A stretch of 19,157 nt of DNA from Faecalibacterium sp. CAG:74 (GTDB lineage: Bacteria; Bacillota; Clostridia; Christensenellales; Aristaeellaceae): assembly GCA_000437595.1 (NCBI GenBank), contig FR899824.1:4730-23886 (forward strand), given 5' to 3'. Below, one piece after another: positions 13,629 through 19,157 of this stretch (position 1 is its first letter; every line of letters starts with the position of its first letter). The position numbers were made by a program, and so were the translations under genes. The notes beneath the pieces are model-generated. The model was not told where the DNA came from, ran no database searches, and worked only from the letters and a program-made list of their open reading frames with translations.

Positions 13629-15140
13629 TTATTGAATCGGCAGCGTCATTTGGCGCACGCTTCCGTCCGCCGTTGCCACCCAATTGCCGTATCTGTCCAC
13701 CGCGCCATAGGGGACATAAGTGCATCCGCCTTCCCCGTAGGCAAGATTCATCAGCGGCAGGGTCAGCCCCTCGCCGTCCTCCTCTGTCGTGGACACGATA
13801 TAGTCCACGCCGAAGCGCATCGTCATGCTGTCGCTGTAATTCAGCACAAGGATGCTTTCCGCCGAAATCCAGAAGTTGTCCTCCCCAGCCATCGGATTCT
13901 GCACCACGCACCATGTGCCGCCGTAGGGCTGCGCGCCGTCGGTGTCTGAGCAGTAGAAGCGCCCGTCCGCGTCCAGCCGAAGGTACAGATAGCCGATTTC
14001 ACTGCCGGAATACAGATACCAGCTGCCGACATATTTCGCTGCTTCGTCCGGCAGTTCCACTTCGTCAATCACCACGTCACGCCGCGGCACGAACCCGCAC
14101 ATCGGCTTGCCGTCCACCGTCGCTTCGACGTAGGCATACGCCCAATCGTCGCGCACGCCCAGCAAGTACCACATCGTCAGCTTCGTCCCGGCGGGCAGCT
14201 CCGCCTGATGGTATTCGCTGACGTGCGGGTCGTCGGTCAGGTAAGTGTCATACGCCGTCAGCATCGGGATATGCAAGCGCAGGCTCTGGGGCGGCTGCCC
14301 AATCTGCGCCCACCCGAAGCGGCTCGTCCGCTGGCTGACGCGGTATTCAATCAGCGACCAGTCCCCCTCGGTGCAGTAGATGCGGTAATCATCCCCCGTG
14401 CTGAACGACGCTTTGCCCTTCGCCGCGCGGGATGCCTCCGTACTCGGCGCGGTATAGACCGGGTACGACTGCTTGCCGCTTTTCTGCCCCGGAACGGTCT
14501 GTGCGCCAATCCATCCCACGTTGTCGTAACTGTAATACAGCGCTATGCTGCTGTGTACATTGCGCATCCGGCGCACGTCGCCAACGCCGCGTCGGGGCAT
14601 ATTGTGAATGTTGAAGTTCTCCAGCGTGACTTCCGTCACCCACATTGCGCTGTCTGTGCCCTGCGTCACCAGATAGCGATAGGATTCTTTCCGCTCTATC
14701 TCCACGCTACCCATCTTCGCATACATCAGCGTATACGCCATTTCACCCCAGTCATTGCTGATGTACTCAAAGCGGTACAGTTCCTTCACCTTCGGATACG
14801 CCAGCTCGAAGCCATTTTTGATGCGCGTGAGTTTCGGCTTCCCGGATGTGCTCTGCTCCGACGGCTGATAGACGGCGGTCGTCGAGACAATAACACTCTT
14901 CCAACCGTCTGCGCCCTTTTCCGCCGCAATCAGCTGATTGTGATAGCGGCTCTGCATGATGATGCGCGCGCTATTCTCCTTCCGCGCATAATCATCCGCC
15001 AAATGATAATAGTCGTCATAATCATTCGTGTTCGACACAAGCGGCACCAAGGCCTCGGGCAAGCCCCAGCCGTTCGCGGAGGCAACAGGCATTACCATCA
15101 TCATCAAGGGCAAAATCAGCAGAATCCACCGTTTCTTCAT
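13629..15140 (-). CDS. Secreted protein with SH3-like and lipocalin-like domains (paralog 1)
   Basis: A 503-residue exported protein, first of a tandem pair. Signal peptide of 22 residues (cut VASA|NG), then the same arrangement as its neighbour: N-terminal region 23-215, SH3-like 225-282, SH3-like 296-355, lipocalin-like about 367-445 (YVGSWYLYSG, LRLDADGRFYCSDTDGAQPY). Shared blocks between the two include GDWSLIEYRVS, RTSRFGWAQ, DTYLTDDP, VSEYH and DGAQPY, and the first 12 residues are identical. The C-termini past about residue 410 diverge most. AAAGGAG lies upstream of the ATG. A 5-bp inverted repeat AGGTA/TACCT (15159-15174) stands just before the ribosome site, but no clear promoter was found. 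Confidence 0.85.
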   Translation of the reverse strand: MKKRWILLILPLMMMVMPVASANGWGLPEALVPLVSNTNDYDDYYHLADDYARKENSARIIMQSRYHNQLIAAEKGADGWKSVIVSTTAVYQPSEQSTSGKPKLTRIKNGFELAYPKVKELYRFEYISNDWGEMAYTLMYAKMGSVEIERKESYRYLVTQGTDSAMWVTEVTLENFNIHNMPRRGVGDVRRMRNVHSSIALYYSYDNVGWIGAQTVPGQKSGKQSYPVYTAPSTEASRAAKGKASFSTGDDYRIYCTEGDWSLIEYRVSQRTSRFGWAQIGQPPQSLRLHIPMLTAYDTYLTDDPHVSEYHQAELPAGTKLTMWYLLGVRDDWAYAYVEATVDGKPMCGFVPRRDVVIDEVELPDEAAKYVGSWYLYSGSEIGYLYLRLDADGRFYCSDTDGAQPYGGTWCVVQNPMAGEDNFWISAESILVLNYSDSMTMRFGVDYIVSTTEEDGEGLTLPLMNLAYGEGGCTYVPYGAVDRYGNWVATADGSVRQMTLPIQ

Positions 15141-15265
15141 CGCTCTCAGCTCCTTTAGAGGTATTTCCCTACCTAAATAAACGCATCAAGGCGCAATTTC
15201 CCTGCGAAGTGCCAAAAATCTTGAAAAATGTTCTGCCAGTTCATTCTGAATCCATCTTTCTATGG

Positions 15266-15271
15266 TATGAT
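15266..15271 (+). promoter_or_regulatory. Candidate -10 box for the ABC exporter operon
   Basis: TATGAT, five of six to consensus, stands about 35 nt before the ATG at 15307, in the 166-nt divergent region between the secreted paralogs and the exporter. The matching -35 (TTCTGA at 16 nt) is poor, so an activator or a different start is possible. Confidence 0.4.
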
Positions 15272-15306
15272 GGCGGACGCAAACAGAAAAGGAGGGATTG
15301 AAACCC

Positions 15307-17076
15307 ATGCTACGGATTTTGAAACACCTCAGGTGGAAAGAGTGGCTGCTCGTCGCCGCCTGTGTAGTGCTGATTGTGGGGCAGGTGCAGCTTGACTTAG
15401 CCCTGCCTGATTATATGTCGGAAATCACCCGTCTGGTGCAGACGGAAGGCAGCCAGATGAGCGATATCCTGCTCGCAGGGGGCAAGATGCTGCTGTGCGC
15501 GCTGGGGTCAATGCTGCTGACGGTCTGCACGACATTCTTTACCGCACAGATTGCATCACGCTTCTCCGCTCGGCTGCGCGGCGAAATGTACCGCAAGGTG
15601 GTCGGCTTCTCAAACGAGGAAATCAACCGTTTCTCCACCGCCAGCCTGATTACCCGCACAACCAACGACATTTCGCAATTGCAGATGTTCTTTTCCTTCG
15701 GGATGCAGTCGCTGATTAAAGCGCCGATTATGGCGTTCATTGCCGTGGGCAAAATCAGCACGAAGAGCTGGGAATGGTCGCTGCTGACAGGCGGCGTGAT
15801 TGCGTTCGTGTGCGTGCTGCTGGTGTTCATTATGCTCTACGCCGTGCCGCGCATGAAGAAAATGCAGGCGCTGACGGACAACCTGAACCGCATCACGCGT
15901 GAGAACCTGACGGGCTTGCAGGTCGTGCGCGCCTACAACGCGGAAAACTATCAGGAGGGCAAATTCGCCAAGGCAAACGAGGAAATGACCCGCAACAGCC
16001 AGCAGGCGAATATCGCCATGTCCGTCATGAATCCGGGCATGAATCTGGCGATGAACGGCTTGACGCTGGGCATCTACTGGATTGGCGCGGCGCTCATCAG
16101 CGCGATTGCGGTCACGTCGCCCGCCGCGATGATGGAGCGCATCGGGCTGTTCTCGGACATGGTGGTCTTTATGCAGTACGCGATGCAGGTCATCATGGCA
16201 TTCCTGATGCTGGTGATGATTTTCGTCATGCTGCCGCGCGTGACTGTTTCCGCGAGCCGCGTCAATGAGGTGCTGGACACGAAGGCACGCATTGTGGACG
16301 GCAAGGAAACGCAGGGCAAGCCGGGGATGAAGGGCGAAATCGAGTTCCGCGACGTTTCCTTCCGCTATCCCGATGCCGACGGCGACGCCATCCACCACAT
16401 CTCCTTCACCGCACATTGCGGACAGACGGTTGCCCTCATCGGCGCAACTGGCTGCGGCAAGAGCAGCATCATCAACCTGATTCCGCGCCTGTATGACGCA
16501 ACAAGCGGGCAGGTGCTGGTAGACGGCGTGGACGTGCGTGACTACACGCAGGACGCCCTGCGCAGCAAGATCGGCTTTGTGCCGCAGAAGGCGTTCCTGT
16601 TCTCCGGCACGGTCAGCAGCAACGTCGGCTACGGCGAGGACAACGCGTCGGGCGCTGCCATCCGCAAGGCGGTTGCTATCGCGCAGGCGGCGGAATTTGT
16701 CGAATCCCCGGAGGTCGGGTATTCCGGCACAGTCGCGCAGGGCGGCTCGAACTTCTCCGGCGGACAGAAGCAGCGTTTGTCTATTGCCCGCGCAGTGGCG
16801 CGCGACCCGGAAATCCTCGTCTTTGACGACTCCTTCTCCGCGCTGGACTACAAGACCGACCATGCATTGCGTCAGGCGCTCCGCGAACAGACCAGCGGCA
16901 CGACGAACATCATCGTCGCCCAGCGCATCGGTACGATTCGCGATGCGGACTGCATCCTCGTCATTGAGGACGGCGCGATTGTCGGCAAGGGCACGCACCG
17001 CGAGCTGATGGAAAGCTGCAAGGTCTATCAGGAAATCGCGTATTCTCAGCTGTCAAAGGAGGAACTTGCGTCATGA
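15307..17076 (+). CDS. Heterodimeric ABC exporter, subunit with degenerate ATPase site
   Basis: A 589-residue half-transporter: six membrane helices in residues about 10-315, then an ATPase domain. Walker A GATGCGKS (379-386), signature FSGGQKQ (483-489), Walker B ILVFDD with D508 in place of the catalytic glutamate, and Q539 (AQRIGT) where the switch histidine should be. These two replacements are what the degenerate-site partner of TM287/288- or BmrCD-type heterodimers shows. Such exporters pump drugs, lipids or peptides outward; the cargo here is unknown. The ATG at 15307 lies 10 nt after AAAAGGAGGG; a TTG at 15298 would touch the ribosome site and was rejected. Its stop overlaps the next start by four bases (ATGA), so the two are translationally coupled. 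Confidence 0.95.
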   Translation: MLRILKHLRWKEWLLVAACVVLIVGQVQLDLALPDYMSEITRLVQTEGSQMSDILLAGGKMLLCALGSMLLTVCTTFFTAQIASRFSARLRGEMYRKVVGFSNEEINRFSTASLITRTTNDISQLQMFFSFGMQSLIKAPIMAFIAVGKISTKSWEWSLLTGGVIAFVCVLLVFIMLYAVPRMKKMQALTDNLNRITRENLTGLQVVRAYNAENYQEGKFAKANEEMTRNSQQANIAMSVMNPGMNLAMNGLTLGIYWIGAALISAIAVTSPAAMMERIGLFSDMVVFMQYAMQVIMAFLMLVMIFVMLPRVTVSASRVNEVLDTKARIVDGKETQGKPGMKGEIEFRDVSFRYPDADGDAIHHISFTAHCGQTVALIGATGCGKSSIINLIPRLYDATSGQVLVDGVDVRDYTQDALRSKIGFVPQKAFLFSGTVSSNVGYGEDNASGAAIRKAVAIAQAAEFVESPEVGYSGTVAQGGSNFSGGQKQRLSIARAVARDPEILVFDDSFSALDYKTDHALRQALREQTSGTTNIIVAQRIGTIRDADCILVIEDGAIVGKGTHRELMESCKVYQEIAYSQLSKEELAS

Positions 17077-18887
17077 GTGAAACGAAACGCCGTCCGGGCG
17101 GTCATCCCGGAATGCGCGGGCCGGGCGTACCGGGCGAAAAGGCGAAGGACTTCCGCGGTTCGCTGGGGAAGCTCGTCCGCCACTGCAAGCCCTTCTATCC
17201 GGTCATTTGCATCGCGATTCTGGGCGACTTGGCGGGCGTCATTATCCGCCTGATCGGCCCGAACAAAATCAGCGAAATCACCAACCTGATTACCGCCGGC
17301 CTGCGCGGCGAGATTGACATGCCCGCCATCCAGAAAATCTGCATCACGCTGATCATTCTCTACGCCGTCGGCGCGCTGCTGAGCTTCATGACGGGGCTGG
17401 TGATGACCGTCGTCACGCAGAAGGTCAACCGGGGTTTGCGCGACGGCATTTCCCACAAAATCAACCGCCTGCCGGTCAGCTACTTCCAGTCCACCTCCAC
17501 CGGTGACGTGCTCTCCCGCGTTACCAACGATGTGGACACCATCGGGCAGACGCTGCAAAACAGCCTGACCAGCCTTGTCTCCGCCGTGACGATGTTCATC
17601 GGCAGCGTCGTGATGATGCTCTCAACGAACTGGGTCATGGCGCTGACGGCGATTGTGTCGTCGATGCTGGGCTTCGGGCTGATGCTGGGCATCATGAGCC
17701 GCTCGCAGAAGTACTTCGTCGCGCGCCAGCGGTGGCTGGGCGACCTGAACGGCCATATTGAAGAAATCTACACAGGGCACAATGTCGTTCGCCTCTTCGG
17801 CGCAGAGCAGCGCGAACAGCAGGCGTTCGACCGCATCAACGGCAAGATGCAGGAGACGGACTGGAAGAGCCAGTTCATGTCCGGCCTGATGATGCCGCTG
17901 ATGGGCTTCATCGGCAATTTCGCGTATGTGGCGGTGTGCGTCGTCGGCGCGGTGCTGGCGATGAACGGCACGATTTCCTTCGGCGTGATTGTCGCTTTCA
18001 TGATGTATGTGCGCCTGTTCACCTCGCCCCTGAGCCAGTTAGCACAGGCGGCGACGAACCTGCAATCCGCAGCGGCGGCGGCAGAGCGCGTCTTTGAGTT
18101 CCTCGAAGCGAAGGAAATGCCCGACGAATCCCACCTGCCCGCGCAGACGAAAACCGTCCGCGGCGAAGTGGCGTTCGACCACGTCCGCTTCGGCTACACG
18201 CCGGATAAAATCATCATTCACGACTTCTCCGAGCATGTGCAGCCGGGTCAGAAGGTTGCCATCGTCGGCCCGACTGGCGCGGGCAAAACCACGATGGTCA
18301 ATCTGCTGATGAAGTTCTATCCGTTGGGCGGCGGCGAAATTCGCATTGACGGCGTGCCGCTGTCGCAGATGACGCGCGAGCATGTGCACGACCTCTTCGG
18401 CATGGTCTTGCAGGACACTTGGCTCTTCGAGGGCAGCATCCGCGACAACCTCTGCTACGGCAAGGAGGGCATCACGGACGAGCAGCTTGACCAAGTGACC
18501 CGCGCGACGGGGCTGTACCACCTCATCCACACCCTGCCGGAGGGTTACGACACCCAGCTGTCCGACAAACTGAACCTCTCCGCCGGACAGAAGCAGCTGA
18601 TGACGATTGCCCGCGCGATGATTGAAAACGCGCCGATGCTGATTCTCGACGAAGCGACGTCCTCCGTCGATACACGCACAGAAATGCTGATTCAGCAGGC
18701 AATGGACACGCTGACGAAGGGGCGTACCTCGTTCGTCATTGCACACCGCCTTTCCACCATCAAGAATGCGGACAAGATTCTGGTCATGCGCCACGGCGAC
18801 ATCATCGAATCCGGCACGCACGAGGATCTGCTGCAAAAGGGCGGCTTCTACGCCGAGCTGTACAACTCGCAGTTCGAGCAGGCGTAA
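17073..18887 (+). CDS. Heterodimeric ABC exporter, catalytically canonical subunit
   Basis: A 604-residue half-transporter. An N-terminal Gly/Pro-rich cytoplasmic tail (about residues 6-25), six membrane helices (about 38-325) and an ATPase domain. Walker A GPTGAGKT (399-406), Walker B LILDE with catalytic E527, H558 in VIAHRLS; the signature is LSAGQ (502-506) rather than LSGGQ. In a heterodimer this signature faces the degenerate site of the partner, so its deviation fits the partner's missing glutamate and histidine. The partner's intact SGGQ would complete the active site here. AAAGGAGG lies upstream of the ATG, and the start overlaps the partner's stop. A good terminator follows 23 nt after the stop. 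Confidence 0.95.
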   Translation: MSETKRRPGGHPGMRGPGVPGEKAKDFRGSLGKLVRHCKPFYPVICIAILGDLAGVIIRLIGPNKISEITNLITAGLRGEIDMPAIQKICITLIILYAVGALLSFMTGLVMTVVTQKVNRGLRDGISHKINRLPVSYFQSTSTGDVLSRVTNDVDTIGQTLQNSLTSLVSAVTMFIGSVVMMLSTNWVMALTAIVSSMLGFGLMLGIMSRSQKYFVARQRWLGDLNGHIEEIYTGHNVVRLFGAEQREQQAFDRINGKMQETDWKSQFMSGLMMPLMGFIGNFAYVAVCVVGAVLAMNGTISFGVIVAFMMYVRLFTSPLSQLAQAATNLQSAAAAAERVFEFLEAKEMPDESHLPAQTKTVRGEVAFDHVRFGYTPDKIIIHDFSEHVQPGQKVAIVGPTGAGKTTMVNLLMKFYPLGGGEIRIDGVPLSQMTREHVHDLFGMVLQDTWLFEGSIRDNLCYGKEGITDEQLDQVTRATGLYHLIHTLPEGYDTQLSDKLNLSAGQKQLMTIARAMIENAPMLILDEATSSVDTRTEMLIQQAMDTLTKGRTSFVIAHRLSTIKNADKILVMRHGDIIESGTHEDLLQKGGFYAELYNSQFEQA

Positions 18888-18910
18888 CACATTTTCCAAC
18901 TGCATAACAA

Positions 18911-18957
18911 CCCCGGCAGCACACAAGGACGATTGTCCAGCGGCTGCCGGGGCTTTT
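18911..18957 (+). terminator. Terminator of the ABC exporter operon
   Basis: A perfect 10-bp stem CCCCGGCAGC / GCTGCCGGGG (18911-18920 and 18943-18952), with a small GGAC/GTCC hairpin within its loop, is followed by C and four Ts on the plus strand. Confidence 0.88.
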
Positions 18958-18998
18958 CTATTGCGGTAGGATACGCTCTCCGTTTTTCCCCTGCAATG

Positions 18999-19040
18999 AA
19001 AAAGACCAGCATCGAGAGAAAACCTTCTCCCATGCTGGTC
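18999..19040 (-). terminator. Minus-strand terminator, probably for a gene beyond the right edge
   Basis: A perfect 9-bp stem GACCAGCAT / ATGCTGGTC (19004-19012 and 19032-19040), extended by pairing within the loop, has five Ts after it on the minus strand (19003-18999). No minus-strand gene lies between it and the window end, so it should end a transcript entering from the right, convergent with the exporter. Confidence 0.75.
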
Positions 19041-19041
19041 G

Positions 19042-19133
19042 GTCTCGCCCATTTGGCGCGACAATGTTGAGTTGATGGAAAGAGCAGCTTGGGGGCGCTC
19101 CTGCGGGAGCGCGAAGTTACTGGCAGGGACGCT
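19042..19133 (-). repeat. Dispersed repeat family R2, copy b
   Basis: The reverse complement of this stretch matches 6186-6275. Its hairpin GCGCTCC-tgcg-GGAGCGC (19095-19112) differs from copy a by one compensatory base pair. It directly adjoins the minus-strand terminator hairpin ending at 19040. No ORF covers it. Confidence 0.85.
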
Positions 19134-19157
19134 TCGCTGCCTGCACCTTTGTTGAGC

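Noticed and set aside
13007..15158. Plus-strand open frames (404 and 316 codons) opposite the secreted paralogs
   Set aside because: Composition typical of shadows, no plausible ribosome sites, and the minus-strand frames are confirmed by the similarity of the two paralogs.
15610..16998. 462-codon minus-strand open frame opposite the first ABC exporter gene
   Set aside because: Antisense shadow of a canonical ABC transporter.
6186..19133. CRISPR array or insertion sequence as explanation for the repeats
   Set aside because: Copies are single, far apart, palindromic and not regularly spaced, and there is no transposase or cas gene in the window.

Overview
The window is a GC-rich stretch of bacterial chromosome, most likely from a member of the Clostridia (Bacillota), possibly a gut commensal. 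Evidence for this is the feo operon made of two small FeoA proteins, FeoB and a tiny FeoB-associated Cys-rich membrane protein, a DUF5665 protein, the lspA-rluD pair, a Clostridia-type heterodimeric ABC exporter, strong AGGAGG ribosome-binding sites and simple sigma-A-like promoters. No rRNA, tRNA, CRISPR array, prophage or insertion-sequence transposase was seen.

Layout, left to right. Minus strand: the N-terminal 419 codons of an M16C zinc metallopeptidase running off the left edge (1-1257); a small nitroreductase (1362-1898); and the ferrous-iron uptake operon read from 5591 down to 2034 (feoA, feoA, feoB, FeoB-associated protein), with a promoter whose -10 lies inside a palindrome that looks like an iron-regulator operator, and a strong terminator. 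Plus strand: a DUF5665 membrane protein, lspA (signal peptidase II) and an overlapping rluD-type pseudouridine synthase, ending in a bidirectional terminator. Minus strand: a secreted lipoprotein 5'-nucleotidase with its own promoter; an AT-rich orphan membrane protein; gap (GAPDH); and two tandem secreted paralogs with SH3-like and lipocalin-like domains and no known function. Plus strand: a two-gene heterodimeric ABC exporter (15307-18887) ending in a terminator.

The least expected content is non-coding. Two families of dispersed palindromic repeats sit in the intergenic regions. Family R1 has two full copies (about 160 bp, at 7941-8103 and 11801-11962) and one shortened copy (7771-7848). 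It has terminal inverted repeats and at least three nested internal stems, and several base pairs differ between the copies in a compensatory way. Family R2 (about 90 bp) occurs at 6186-6275 and, inverted, at 19042-19133, and also shows a compensatory pair. Copy R1-B would make up nearly all of the gap 5' leader, and copy R1-A overlaps the stop codon of the nucleotidase gene. These look like mobile or RNA-structured repeats of this genome and are the best candidates for something undescribed.

The second point of interest is feoB: its G3 motif reads DLPV rather than the family's DLPG, and it carries two acidic insertions in the membrane domain. LspA is the enzyme that would mature the lipoprotein nucleotidase encoded next to it, though the two are convergent and there is no evidence of co-regulation.
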